Source of the DNA: Bacteroidota bacterium
GTDB taxonomy: Bacteria > Bacteroidota > Bacteroidia > Chitinophagales > Saprospiraceae
Length of the DNA: 64,000 nt
Direction: 5' to 3'
NCBI GenBank assembly: GCA_003045895.1
Contig: PZPC01000005.1
Location: 62,001 to 126,000 of the forward strand
The translations under genes were made by a program, and so were the position numbers. Positions 9,733 to 19,599 of this stretch are shown one piece after another (the stretch's first letter is position 1; each line of letters opens with the position of its first letter). The notes beneath the pieces are model-generated. The model was not told the DNA's origin and searched no databases. It saw only the letters and a program-made list of their open reading frames with translations.

Positions 9733-10788
9733 TCAATCCAGGCCCAGTAGCCGTCGGTTGCTTGCCTGATCCGTGGTGCTGCCGGCGAAATCGTCGAAGG
9801 CTTTTGCGGTAACCTCAATGAGGTGCTGCTGGATGAAGGGTGCTCCTTCGCGGGCACCTTGTTCGGGGCTTTTGATGCAGCATTCCCATTCCAGCACGGC
9901 CCAGCCGTCGTAGCCGTACTGGGACAGCTTGCTAAAAATGCCTTTGAAGTCGACCTGCCCATCGCCGAGGGAGCGGAAGCGGCCCGCGCGGTTGATCCAG
10001 CTCTGGTAGCCGCCGTAGACGCCCTGCTTCCCGGTAGGGTTGAACTCAGCGTCCTTGACGTGAAAAGCAAAAATGCGCGCGTGGTAGTGATCGATGAAAG
10101 TCAGATAGTCGAGCTGCTGCAAGACGAAGTGGCTGGGATCGTAGTTGATGCCCGCGCAAGGGTGCTGATTCACGGCGTCGAGGAAGAGCTCGAAGGTGAT
10201 GCCGTCGTGGAGGTCTTCGCCGGGGTGCAGCTCAAAACCGATCCGGACGCCCGCTTCCTGGTAAGCGTCGAGGATAGGCAACCAGCGGCGGCCCAGCTCA
10301 CCGAAGCCTTCCTCCACCAGTCCGGCGGGGCGTTGGGGCCAGGGGTACACAAATGGCCACAGCAGGGCACCGCTGAAGCTGACGTGGCTGTGCAGGCCCA
10401 GGTTCTGGCTGGCCAGGGCGGCCCATTTCATTTGCTGTACAGCCCAGGCGGTGCGGGCGGCAGGGTTGCCGTGTACGGCCGCTGGTGCAAAAGCGTCGAA
10501 AGCAGTGTCGTAGGCCGGGTGCACGGCCACCAACTGCCCTTGTAGGTGTGTGCTAAGTTCCGTGATGGTTAGTCCGTAGCTGGCCACTTTACCGCGCAAC
10601 TCATCGGCGTAGGTCTTGCTGGTAGCGGCTTTCTCGAGGTCGATCAGGCGACTCTCCCAGGTCGGGACCTGGATACCTTTGTACCCCAACCCGGCCGCCC
10701 ACTGGCAGATGGCGTCGAGGCTGTTGAAGGGGGCGGTATCGCCCATGAACTGGGCGAGGAAGACGGCGGGGCCCTGGATGGTTTTCAT
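9733..10788 (-). CDS. Sugar phosphate isomerase/epimerase (AP endonuclease 2-like TIM barrel)
   Basis: 'YKGIQVPTWESRLIDLEKA', 'GFELHPGEDLHDG', 'GINYDPSHFVLQQLD', 'FHVKDAEF', 'GYDGWAVLEWECC'; start at MKTIQGP chosen over the ORF-track start. Confidence 0.88.
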   Translation of the reverse strand: MKTIQGPAVFLAQFMGDTAPFNSLDAICQWAAGLGYKGIQVPTWESRLIDLEKAATSKTYADELRGKVASYGLTITELSTHLQGQLVAVHPAYDTAFDAFAPAAVHGNPAARTAWAVQQMKWAALASQNLGLHSHVSFSGALLWPFVYPWPQRPAGLVEEGFGELGRRWLPILDAYQEAGVRIGFELHPGEDLHDGITFELFLDAVNQHPCAGINYDPSHFVLQQLDYLTFIDHYHARIFAFHVKDAEFNPTGKQGVYGGYQSWINRAGRFRSLGDGQVDFKGIFSKLSQYGYDGWAVLEWECCIKSPEQGAREGAPFIQQHLIEVTAKAFDDFAGSTTDQASNRRLLGLD

Positions 10789-10887
10789 GGTAGTAGCAAT
10801 TTTTTTATAGATGTGAGTGCTAAGCTGGACTTTCGGCATTAAGTTGCGGCTAAGATAAAATTTTAACCACAAGGGGAAAATCCCCCG

Positions 10888-12039
10888 TTAAAACATCGTC
10901 CATTTCTCCTGGCTCTGGTTGGAAGCTACCACCCGTTCAATGAATTGCATGCCGCGCAGGCCATCGTGGACGGTCGGAAAATCGAGGTACAGCGGATCGG
11001 GCTCCTGCCCCAACAGGCGGGCTTGCAGGCAGTAGGCGACGTTGCGGTAAATATTGGCAAAAGCCTCCAGGTAACCCTCTGGGTGACCGGCTGGAATGCG
11101 GGTATGGGCCTGGGTGGCAGGGTAGAGCTCCCCTACCCCGGTACGGCGCAATTCGGTGGGTTTGTCCAACCACCTTACGACCAGCGTATTGGGCTCCAGC
11201 TGGCGCCAGTGCAGGCCGCCCCGGGTGCCGTAGACGCGGATATTGAGGTCGTTCTCTTCACCGGCGGCGATCTGACTGGCGTGCAGGATGCCCTTGGCGC
11301 CGTTGTTGAAGCGCAGCAAAACATTGCCATCATCATCCAGTTGGCGGCCGGGCACGAAGGCCGTCAGGTCGGCACACAGTTCCGTTATCTTCAATCCGGT
11401 GATGTACTCGGCCAGGTTTTCGGCGTGGGTTCCGATATCGCCCATGGCCCCGGCCATGCCGGAGCGGGTGGGATCGGTACGCCAGTCGGCCTGCTTCTGC
11501 TCGGTGTCTTCGAGCTTGGTACTGAGCCAGCCCTGCGGATATTCCACTACTACTTTGCGGATCTGCCCCAGTTCGCCAGCGTGGATCATGGCGCGCGCCT
11601 GCTTGACCAGCGGATAACCCGTGTAGTTGTGGGTGAGGGCAAAGAGCAGACCAGTGGATTCGACCAGGGCTACGAGTTCCGTGGCTTCCGCCAGGTTGAA
11701 GCACAGGGGCTTGTCGCAAACGACGTGAAACCCGTGTTCCAGCGCCATTTTAGCCGGCGCAAAATGCAGGTGGTTCGGCGTGACGATGGCGACAAAATCC
11801 ATGCGCTCGTCGGGCAGGTGACGCTCGATGGTGATCATCTCGGCGTACGATCTGTACACCCGGTTGGCTGGCAAATGAAAATCTTCACCCGACAGCCGGG
11901 AACGTTCCGGGTCGCTGCTAAACGCGCCGCAAACCAGTTCTATCTGTCCATCCAGGGCCGCAGCCATGCGATGTACCCCGCCGATGAAGGCCCCGCGGCC
12001 ACCGCCGACCATGCCCATGCGTATCTTTCGTTTTATCAT
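10888..12039 (-). CDS. Gfo/Idh/MocA family oxidoreductase
   Basis: N-terminal Rossmann '[22 protein letters not shown]'; '[37 protein letters not shown]'; '[16 protein letters not shown]'. Confidence 0.92.
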   Translation of the reverse strand: MIKRKIRMGMVGGGRGAFIGGVHRMAAALDGQIELVCGAFSSDPERSRLSGEDFHLPANRVYRSYAEMITIERHLPDERMDFVAIVTPNHLHFAPAKMALEHGFHVVCDKPLCFNLAEATELVALVESTGLLFALTHNYTGYPLVKQARAMIHAGELGQIRKVVVEYPQGWLSTKLEDTEQKQADWRTDPTRSGMAGAMGDIGTHAENLAEYITGLKITELCADLTAFVPGRQLDDDGNVLLRFNNGAKGILHASQIAAGEENDLNIRVYGTRGGLHWRQLEPNTLVVRWLDKPTELRRTGVGELYPATQAHTRIPAGHPEGYLEAFANIYRNVAYCLQARLLGQEPDPLYLDFPTVHDGLRGMQFIERVVASNQSQEKWTMF

Positions 12040-12272
12040 TTTTTGTATTGTCTTTTTAGCTACACCTCTTCCGCTTCGCCCGCCCGCTTGGACGCGCGTA
12101 ATCCTTTGATTGCTCAGCCTGACGTCGGTCTTGCCCCACGTTTACACGCTTCCACCTTTCCACCTTTGCCCAGTCTAAAACCTCCGACTTCCCACCTCCG
12201 ACTTCCGACTTCGAGCAACCTCCCACTTTCCGTTTACACCTTTACACGCTTCCCTGTTTACACTTCTCCCCC

Positions 12273-13655
12273 TTACACTTTCTCCACCGTCCGGTTGTGG
12301 CGGCTTTGTTCGGCGAGGAAGCCTATGCGGTGGCTTTCCATGGAAGTAGCCAGGGTGGACGTGAGCAGGGCGGCATCTTGTTGGTCGACGGCTTGCAGCC
12401 AGTCGCGGACGAGGCCCCAATCGCCACCGCCGTGGCCGGAGTCGAGGGCGGCATGCTCATGGACATTCCATTTCTCTTGTTCGCCGGTGCGGAAGTCGGT
12501 GACCAGCAGGTCGGTTTCGTCGCCTACTACGTCGCCCATGCTGCCCATGATGCGGGTGCGGCGGCCCTGGTAGTGGGTGAAAGCTTCCATGTTGAAGTTG
12601 GCGGTAATCTGATTGGCAAACTGGAGGGACACGACCTGGTGGTCGGGCACGTCGTTGTCGCAGTGGTAGACACACCGCCCGTAAGGGCCTTCGGTGATGT
12701 TTTTCAGGATGGCCTCGCCGCGGGCGGGTTCGGCTTCTGGAAGGTCAAAATGGTGAAGCCAGGTGCGTTTTTCGTAGTAGATTTTTTTGGCCGAGTAGGG
12801 GCAGGTGGCTTCAACGGCGCACCCATCGGTACAGCGCAGGGTGCTGCCGGGTGGGGCGTTTTCGGCTTTGAACCACTTCAGGGAGCCGAAGGAAGACACG
12901 TATTCGCAGGGCTGGCCGATCCACCAGCGCATAATATCGAGATCGTGGCACGATTTAGCCAGGATGATGGGGTTAGTATCGGCTTCGCGACGCCAGTTGC
13001 CGCGCACGTAGGAATGGGACATGTGCACGTGCTGGATGGGCTCGAAGTGCTGCAGACTCACCAGTTCGCCCAGGACGCCGCTGTCGATCACCGCTTTCAC
13101 CTTGCGGTAGTAGGGCGAATAGCGGAGGACGTGACAAACGGCTACAATACGGTTGTTTTTTTCGGCCAGGTTCAGAATATCCTGACATTCCTGCCAGCGC
13201 TGGGCAATGGGTTTTTCCAGGAGGAGGTCGTAACCCATGGCCAGGGCCGCCATCGCAGGGCCGTAGTGCAGGTTGTCGGGGGTGGTGATAATGACCGCAT
13301 CGGCAAACTTGGGTTGTTTAAAGACGTCTTCCCAGGTGACGAACCGGTGTTGGTCGTCGATGTTGTGTTTCTTGGCGAACCGGTCGTTGCGCAGCGGAAT
13401 GGGTTCGGCAACGCCCACAATATCCAGCTGGGTGGGGTATTCGGCCGCATAATTGCCGTACACATTGCCGCGGTTGCCGGCGCCACAAACAATGGCCGTA
13501 ATGGTTTTGGACAATTGGGGCGCTACCGGCGCAGCGGGCGCCAGGTGGTAGGTGCGATCTACGGTTTTGCCAAAAGCGGTGCCGCCCAGGGTAGTACCCA
13601 GCGAAACCAGGCCAAGTGCCTTGAGTGCCGCACGACGGGAGTGGGAATCTGCCAT
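12273..13655 (-). CDS. Gfo/Idh/MocA family oxidoreductase with Tat-like signal
   Basis: N-terminus MADSHSRRAALKALGLVSLG (Tat-like); 'DAVIITTPDNLHYGPAMAALAMGYDLLLEKPIAQ'; 'KSCHDLDIMRWWIG'. Confidence 0.92.
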   Translation of the reverse strand: MADSHSRRAALKALGLVSLGTTLGGTAFGKTVDRTYHLAPAAPVAPQLSKTITAIVCGAGNRGNVYGNYAAEYPTQLDIVGVAEPIPLRNDRFAKKHNIDDQHRFVTWEDVFKQPKFADAVIITTPDNLHYGPAMAALAMGYDLLLEKPIAQRWQECQDILNLAEKNNRIVAVCHVLRYSPYYRKVKAVIDSGVLGELVSLQHFEPIQHVHMSHSYVRGNWRREADTNPIILAKSCHDLDIMRWWIGQPCEYVSSFGSLKWFKAENAPPGSTLRCTDGCAVEATCPYSAKKIYYEKRTWLHHFDLPEAEPARGEAILKNITEGPYGRCVYHCDNDVPDHQVVSLQFANQITANFNMEAFTHYQGRRTRIMGSMGDVVGDETDLLVTDFRTGEQEKWNVHEHAALDSGHGGGDWGLVRDWLQAVDQQDAALLTSTLATSMESHRIGFLAEQSRHNRTVEKV

Positions 13656-13745
13656 AATTATTGCGTGTTTATTGATTCATACCAGCACTAATAATACGGC
13701 TATTTTAATTTTTCACCTAATTATTAGCGACCAAGTAGTGGGACA

Positions 13746-13846
13746 AAAACAGATTCAGAATTTCCTAAGTCAAATAAATTGGATAAAACACTTGAAATGA
13801 ACCGTTTATTTATCAAATTGTCTTTGACAAATTCTGAATCTGTTTT
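13746..13846. repeat. 18-bp perfect inverted repeat in divergent intergenic region
   Basis: aaaacagattcagaattt (13746-13763) / aaattctgaatctgtttt (13829-13846), 65-bp spacer. Confidence 0.85.
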
Positions 13847-13886
13847 TTTAGTGTCCCTAATAACAAATCCAATCCCTCCCGTCTAT

Positions 13887-13894
13887 TACCTTTG
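13887..13894 (+). promoter_or_regulatory. Bacteroidetes -7 promoter element (TACCTTTG) for the E1 gene
   Basis: Matches TAnnTTTG consensus, 32 nt before the ATG at 13927. Confidence 0.5.
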
Positions 13895-13926
13895 CCCCAT
13901 ATTTAACGACCAAGTACCACCACGAT

Positions 13927-15921
13927 ATGGCTACCACCACGAAACCGATGATTTTCAACCGCCAGGATTTATCGAAAGAAGTATTGCTGCGGTTGTACGA
14001 AGACCTGCTGCGGCCCCGCATGATCGAGGAGAAGATGCTCATCCTGCTCCGCCAGGGACGCATTAGTAAGTGGTTTTCCGGCATTGGACAGGAGGCCATC
14101 AGTGTTGGAGCAACGAATGCCTTGCTGGCCGACGAATTCATCTTCACCATGCACCGCAACCTGGGCGTTTTCACCAGCCGGCAGATGCCACTGGCGCGCT
14201 TGTTTGGCCAGTGGGAAGGCAAGGCCACGGGCTATACCAAAGGGCGCGACCGCTCCTTCCACTTCGGGGCGCCGGAGCACCACATTGTGGGTATGATCAG
14301 CCACCTGGGCCCTCAATTGGCCCTGGCGGCGGGGGTCGCACTCGCCCACAAACTGAGCCAGGAAGGCCGGGTTTCGCTGGCCTTTACGGGTGAAGGCGGC
14401 ACCAGTGAGGGCGATTTCCACGAAGCCCTGAATACGGCGGCGGTGTGGCAGTTGCCGGTTATCTTCATCATCGAAAACAACGGCTACGGCCTCTCGACCC
14501 CCGTCAGTGAACAGTACCGCTGCGAAAACCTGGCCGACCGCGGCCTGGGTTATGGCATGCGTTCGGTCATCCTGGACGGCAACAATATCCTGGAGGTGTA
14601 CCAAACCCTGCGCCAACTGGCGGCAGAATTGCGCGAGAACCCCGAACCCGTGCTGGTGGAATGCCGGACGTTCCGGATGCGCGGACACGAAGAAGCATCG
14701 GGTACCAAATACGTTCCCCAGGCTTCCCTGGACGAATGGGCTCAGCGCGACCCGCTGGACAACTACGAGCGGTATCTGCTGGCCGAGAAAGTCCTGACCA
14801 AGGCCAGCATTACCCGCCTGCGGGAGCAGATCAAAGCAGAAATTGAAGCCGGGCTGGCGAAAGCTTTTGCCGAACCCCGCATCATCCCCGACCTGGCTAC
14901 CGAGCTCAATGATGTCTACGCGCCCTGGCAACAACCCACCCATGCCCCCGGCACCGAAACCAAAGAACTGCGTTTTGTGGACGCCATCAGCGATGGCCTG
15001 CGGGAAGGGATGCGCCGCCATAACGACCTCGTGCTCATGGGCCAGGACATTGGCGCCTACGGTGGGGTTTTTAAAATAACCGATGGCTTTGTCGCCGAGT
15101 TTGGTGCGGAACGCGTGCGGAACACCCCTTTGTGTGAAAGTGCGATTATCGGGATCGGCCTGGGCCTGAGCATTAAAGGGCGGAAATCCATGGTGGAAAT
15201 GCAATTTGCCGATTTCGTCAGTGTCGGTTTTAATCAAATCGTCAATAACCTGGCGAAATCCTACTATCGCTGGCAGCAAAATGCCGACGTCGTGATCCGG
15301 ATGCCGACGGGTGGCGGGATGGCTGCCGGACCTTTCCACAGCCAGTCAAACGAAGCCTGGTTCTTCCATACCCCTGGCTTAAAGATCGTTTACCCCTCCA
15401 ATCCGGTGGACGCCAAAGGTTTGCTGTTGGCAGCACTGGAAGACCCCAACCCGGTGCTGTTTTTTGAACACAAAGGCTTGTACCGCAAAATCAACGCAGC
15501 CGTTCCGACGGGGTACTACACGACGGAGATTGGCAAGGCCCAGCTGGTTAGGGAAGGGGAAGCGCTTTCGATCATCACCTACGGCATGGGCGTACACTGG
15601 GCCTTGCAGGTGGCGACTGAATTGGGCGTTGCGGCCGACATCCTGGACCTGCGCAGCCTGGTGCCGCTCGACTACGAAGCCATTGCAACTACGGTGCAAA
15701 AAACCAACCGCGTGCTCATCCTCCACGAGGCCACGCTCACGGGTGGCGTCGGAGCAGAAATTTCGGCCTACATCAGCGAACATCTTTTTCAGGCGCTCGA
15801 TGCCCCCGTGGTGCGGGTAGCCGGCCTGGATACCCCCATTCCTTTTGCTGCTGAACTGGAAAACCAATTTATGCCCGTACAGCGCCTGCGCGAGCAAGTG
15901 GTACAACTACTCGGTTATTAG
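13927..15921 (+). CDS. 2-oxoacid (branched-chain type) dehydrogenase E1, fused alpha and beta subunits
   Basis: E1-alpha TPP region 'GEGGTSEGDFHEALNTAAVWQLPVIFIIENNGYGLSTP' and E1-beta 'MGQDIGAYGGVFKITDGF...CESAIIGIGLGLSIKGRKSMVEMQFADF' in one 664-aa ORF. Confidence 0.95.
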   Translation: MATTTKPMIFNRQDLSKEVLLRLYEDLLRPRMIEEKMLILLRQGRISKWFSGIGQEAISVGATNALLADEFIFTMHRNLGVFTSRQMPLARLFGQWEGKATGYTKGRDRSFHFGAPEHHIVGMISHLGPQLALAAGVALAHKLSQEGRVSLAFTGEGGTSEGDFHEALNTAAVWQLPVIFIIENNGYGLSTPVSEQYRCENLADRGLGYGMRSVILDGNNILEVYQTLRQLAAELRENPEPVLVECRTFRMRGHEEASGTKYVPQASLDEWAQRDPLDNYERYLLAEKVLTKASITRLREQIKAEIEAGLAKAFAEPRIIPDLATELNDVYAPWQQPTHAPGTETKELRFVDAISDGLREGMRRHNDLVLMGQDIGAYGGVFKITDGFVAEFGAERVRNTPLCESAIIGIGLGLSIKGRKSMVEMQFADFVSVGFNQIVNNLAKSYYRWQQNADVVIRMPTGGGMAAGPFHSQSNEAWFFHTPGLKIVYPSNPVDAKGLLLAALEDPNPVLFFEHKGLYRKINAAVPTGYYTTEIGKAQLVREGEALSIITYGMGVHWALQVATELGVAADILDLRSLVPLDYEAIATTVQKTNRVLILHEATLTGGVGAEISAYISEHLFQALDAPVVRVAGLDTPIPFAAELENQFMPVQRLREQVVQLLGY

Positions 15922-16074
15922 GGGGGGGTCGTTGAGAAAAAGGTCGTGTCCGGCATTTAACATATCAATAATTTTTACCTTTTAATAAAAAGGTTTACAT
16001 TTGACAAGCTTTGAGCAGCAGACTATTTATTACATACCATTTCATTCCAGACGAAATCATCGCTGATTAGTTTG

Positions 16075-16082
16075 TACTTTTG
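16075..16082 (+). promoter_or_regulatory. Bacteroidetes -7 element (TACTTTTG) upstream of DUF5606-like gene
   Basis: TAnnTTTG match, 24 nt before ATG 16107; no clear -33 partner. Confidence 0.4.
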
Positions 16083-16106
16083 CGGTTCGGACTAAACTAC
16101 AACTGT

Positions 16107-16529
16107 ATGAACTTAGACAATCTGATCGCAGTGAATGGCCTGAGCGGCATTTACCGAATGGCTGCTAACCGCAGTAACGGATTGATCATTGAAGATTTGG
16201 AAACGGGCAAACGGCGTTTCGCCAGTTCCAGAAAGCACCAATTTACCCCCCTGGGATCGATCGCTATTTTTACCAGCGATGGTGACTCCGTGGAATTAGT
16301 GACCGTATTCCAGAGCATGCGCGATCAATACGAAGCGCAGCCGCCGGTGGATCCCAGCGTCAGTACGGAAGAACTTTTTGCCTACTTCACCAAGATCCTT
16401 CCCAACTACGATCCTGAGCGGGTGTACCCTGGCGACGTCAAAAAGGTAATTAAATGGTTTAATAGTTTACACAGCAACGGCTTGCTCAAGGATTCCGAAG
16501 AAGAAGAAGAAGAAGAAGAAGAAGAATAG
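16107..16529 (+). CDS. DUF5606-like conserved protein with poly-Glu C-terminus
   Basis: 'MNLDNLIAVNGLSGIYRMAANRSNGLIIEDLETGKRRFASSRKHQFTPL' resembles the Bacteroidetes DUF5606 family; C-terminal E10 tract. Confidence 0.8.
   Translation: MNLDNLIAVNGLSGIYRMAANRSNGLIIEDLETGKRRFASSRKHQFTPLGSIAIFTSDGDSVELVTVFQSMRDQYEAQPPVDPSVSTEELFAYFTKILPNYDPERVYPGDVKKVIKWFNSLHSNGLLKDSEEEEEEEEEE
16497..16526 (+). repeat. (GAA)10 microsatellite encoding poly-Glu
   Basis: Direct reading of ten GAA codons before the TAG stop. Confidence 0.98.
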
Positions 16530-16615
16530 GGGTATTTTCGTTGCTAATCATGTCATGATTCCCAAAATTGCCGAAGAAGCCCGTAAAATCGGCCCTTCTG
16601 ACAACAAGTCATCTT

Positions 16616-18343
16616 ATGAAAGCAACTGCCCCTCCGCGATTGAAGCGTAGGACTTATCTTCCCTCCAGGTTCCGACTTACTGTTTGGGATCAGCTTGCGC
16701 CTTTTTTCGAAGAATTACGCCAGCGTGAACTAAGTACCCTCAAGGAACTAGAAGAATGGTTATTGGATCGCAGCGAACTAGACGCCTTCATCAGCGAGTC
16801 CTTTGCCTGGCGGTACATCAATATCTCCAGTGACAGTTCCAATGAACAAGCCCAAACCGCTTACCAACAAGCTGTTCAGGAGCTTTCTCCCAGAATTTCC
16901 GATTGTACCGACCAGCTGAACCGCAAACTGGTTGACCACCCCATGATGGCGCAGTTGGATCCTACCCAATTTGGCATTTACCTGCGCGCCGTTCAAAACC
17001 AGGTCAACCTCTTTCGGGAAGAAAATATTGCGTTGGAAACCGAGGTACAGTTGACGAGTAAAGACCATGGAAAAATCTTTTCGAAGATGACCATTGCCAT
17101 AAAAGAGGTCTATCTCACGCTGCAGAAAGCAGGTACCTTGCTGGAGGAACCTGATCGCAATTACCGGGAAGGGGTATACCACAAAATTAATCAACGCATC
17201 CTACAGGATAGCGAAGAGCTGGAAGACCTTTTTGACCAGTTGCGTATTAAGCGGCACCAAATCGCCCGCAATGCGGGGTTTGACAATTTTCGGGATTATC
17301 ATTTCCGCAAGCTAGGACGCTTCGATTACACCCCAAATGATTGCTTCGACTTCCACGACGCTATCCAGCAGGAAATTCGCTCCCTGGTGGAGCAGCTGTA
17401 TACCTACCGCAAAGAACAACTCCACCTCGACCGCTTACGCCCCTGGGATTTACACGTTGATACCAGCGGGAAAAGCCCCCTGCGACCTTTCCAGAACATG
17501 GACGATCTGGTGAATAAAGCCACCATCTGTCTGCAACGAGTGCATCCGCAATTCGGCGAAGTACTCACCAAAATGCGGGAAATGGGTCACCTCGACCTCG
17601 ATTCCCGCCCCGGCAAACGCCCGGGAGGATACACTATGCCTTTGCTGATGACAGGGGTTCCCTTCATTTTCATGAATGCCAGTCGTTCGCTTGGCGATAT
17701 GCGTACCCTCTTACACGAATGCGGACACGCGGTGCATTCCTACCTCACCCGGGACCTGCCCCTGAGTTTTACCCGCCGCGTACCTTCGGAAGTGGCCGAA
17801 CTGGCCGCCATGACGATGGAACTGCTCACTATGGACTACTGGGACGTGTTCTTCCCCGATGAAGAAGATTTGCGCAGGGCTAAAATTCATCAGTTGGAAA
17901 CCGTCCTGAAGGTACTTCCCTGGATTGCGACGATTGACAAATTCCAGCACTGGATCTATACCCATCCTGAACACAACCGGGAAGAACGCAAAGTCGTCTG
18001 GACACAACTCTTCAAGACTTTCAATTCCGACATCATCGACCACGAGGGCATCGAAGAATATGCGGCCCACCTCTGGCACAAGCAATTGCACCTCTTTGAA
18101 GTCCCTTTCTATTACATTGAATACGGAATTGCTCAACTGGGGGCCATTGCGATCTGGAAACAGTACCGCTCCCAACCCGCACAGACCGTAGAGCGCTTCC
18201 GCACGGCTTTGCGCCTGGGATATACCCGCAGCATCAGTGAAATTTACCACACCGCCGGCATTGAATTTAATTTTTCCCGCGAATACCTCCACGACCTGGG
18301 CCAATTTGTGAAGGCCGAAATCGATGCCGTCATCAACAGTTAG
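16616..18343 (+). CDS. M3 family oligoendopeptidase (PepF-like)
   Basis: Zinc motif 'RTLLHECGHAVHSYL' and downstream 'RVPSEVAELAAMTMELL'; M3 fold signatures. Start at MKATAPP chosen because the ORF-track start is TTG. Confidence 0.9.
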   Translation: MKATAPPRLKRRTYLPSRFRLTVWDQLAPFFEELRQRELSTLKELEEWLLDRSELDAFISESFAWRYINISSDSSNEQAQTAYQQAVQELSPRISDCTDQLNRKLVDHPMMAQLDPTQFGIYLRAVQNQVNLFREENIALETEVQLTSKDHGKIFSKMTIAIKEVYLTLQKAGTLLEEPDRNYREGVYHKINQRILQDSEELEDLFDQLRIKRHQIARNAGFDNFRDYHFRKLGRFDYTPNDCFDFHDAIQQEIRSLVEQLYTYRKEQLHLDRLRPWDLHVDTSGKSPLRPFQNMDDLVNKATICLQRVHPQFGEVLTKMREMGHLDLDSRPGKRPGGYTMPLLMTGVPFIFMNASRSLGDMRTLLHECGHAVHSYLTRDLPLSFTRRVPSEVAELAAMTMELLTMDYWDVFFPDEEDLRRAKIHQLETVLKVLPWIATIDKFQHWIYTHPEHNREERKVVWTQLFKTFNSDIIDHEGIEEYAAHLWHKQLHLFEVPFYYIEYGIAQLGAIAIWKQYRSQPAQTVERFRTALRLGYTRSISEIYHTAGIEFNFSREYLHDLGQFVKAEIDAVINS

Positions 18344-18360
18344 CCCGTAATTTTGCTGGC

Positions 18361-19098
18361 TTAAAACAAGGCTTTTAACGGATTTTCAGCGTCCGTATAG
18401 GCCGGGAAACGCAGGTCGAGGATCGGTACATCAAGGATGGCGCTCTGGTGGAGCAGGGCCACCTGCGGGAGGGCACCGCCGCCGGTCCAATCTTCCCAGG
18501 TGAAGGTGAGCCCACCAACCGGAATTATACCCACCCACATTTGCCAGGCGCGCGGACGCCCGGTGGAATCCAGCAACCACAAATAGCTGTCGCCAGGGGT
18601 GACGCCGCCCGAACTGTAATGCACCAACAATGCTTCCGTTCCATCTTCCTGGATACAAATTTTCCGGGAAGTGCCCGGATCGAACACTTTCATAGGAGCA
18701 CAAAGCCAGAAGCTGTCGTTGGCAAATTTTCCCCAGGCCTCCTCCAGCCGCTTTTGCTTCTCCGCCTTGTTCTTCACCTCCTGGCCTTCCTCGTAAACCA
18801 ACCCCGTACGATCGGTGGTACGGAGCAATACCTGGTAATCACCCCACTCCACCCGGACCACCTGTTCTGCTTTATCCCACAGGTAGGTCGTTCCGGTACG
18901 GAATTTCCAGCTGACAAACCGCGTCTGATCCCAGGCTGACTTATTCACTGCTGCCTCCATTTTTCGCGCCAGGGCATCCGCTTCCGGGCCTGCTTTTCCA
19001 CTTGTTGGCAAAGGCTGATGAGCAATATATCCCGCTATTACAGCAGTTAAAACAACTATTACGACTATTAGTCCAATATATTTAAACAATTTAATCAT
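18361..19098 (-). CDS. Hypothetical membrane-anchored protein
   Basis: 245-aa ORF with N-terminal TM helix (IGLIVVIVVLTAVIAGYIA). Confidence 0.75.
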   Translation of the reverse strand: MIKLFKYIGLIVVIVVLTAVIAGYIAHQPLPTSGKAGPEADALARKMEAAVNKSAWDQTRFVSWKFRTGTTYLWDKAEQVVRVEWGDYQVLLRTTDRTGLVYEEGQEVKNKAEKQKRLEEAWGKFANDSFWLCAPMKVFDPGTSRKICIQEDGTEALLVHYSSGGVTPGDSYLWLLDSTGRPRAWQMWVGIIPVGGLTFTWEDWTGGGALPQVALLHQSAILDVPILDLRFPAYTDAENPLKALF

Positions 19099-19357
19099 TT
19101 TACTCTATTTTTGAGCGGCAAAAAAATAGCCCGCGTGGACTAGTCCTGATCAATATTTATCCCTTTAAGTGGGTAAAGAAAGCTGTTTTTTAAAAAAAAC
19201 CTTTCTTTAACTTTATATTATTTATCTTTATACATCTTTTTCGACTTTTTCGCGTTTTATAGTGATAAAATGTTATTTTGGGCACACAAACGGATACAAT
19301 AGCTAAAAATATACTTTTGAATATTAATTCCATTTGTCGTTGATTTTGCAATTTTTT

Positions 19358-19391
19358 TTTGGCTCGAACTTGTTTTTATCTTGTATCTTTG
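19358..19391 (+). promoter_or_regulatory. Candidate Bacteroidetes promoter (TTTG-N22-TATCTTTG)
   Basis: TTTG at 19358-19361; TATCTTTG at 19384-19391 (matches TAnnTTTG). Confidence 0.55.
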
Positions 19392-19397
19392 TGAACA

Positions 19398-19530
19398 CGT
19401 TCAAATTGAGTCTGCGCAATCTAATAGAATCAAGTTGATTCTTAAAAATATAAGGCTTTCGAGCCGCAAGACGTTAATAGGGTTTTAGGTGTTTATTTTG
19501 GGATCGGTACTATGTACCGATCTTTTTTTT
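19398..19530 (+). ncRNA. Candidate small RNA between promoter-like element and Rho-independent terminator
   Basis: No ATG ORF; hairpins agaatca-agt-tgattct, ggct-ttcg-agcc and terminator gatcggtac-tat-gtaccgatc. Confidence 0.45.
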
Positions 19531-19531
19531 T
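19502..19531 (+). terminator. Rho-independent terminator
   Basis: gatcggtac-tat-gtaccgatc (9-bp perfect stem) followed by about T10 on + strand. Confidence 0.85.
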
Positions 19532-19599
19532 GTCCTATCCGACCACTAATCTGATTCCGGTAGCATAAGCCCAGCCCAACCCAGCCAAGCCTGGCTGGC

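Noticed and set aside
10945-12573. 542-aa + strand ORF
   Set aside because: Antisense to Gfo/Idh/MocA genes; low-complexity composition typical of shadow ORFs in GC-biased codon usage.
13969-15339. 456-aa - strand ORF
   Set aside because: Antisense to the E1 fusion gene.
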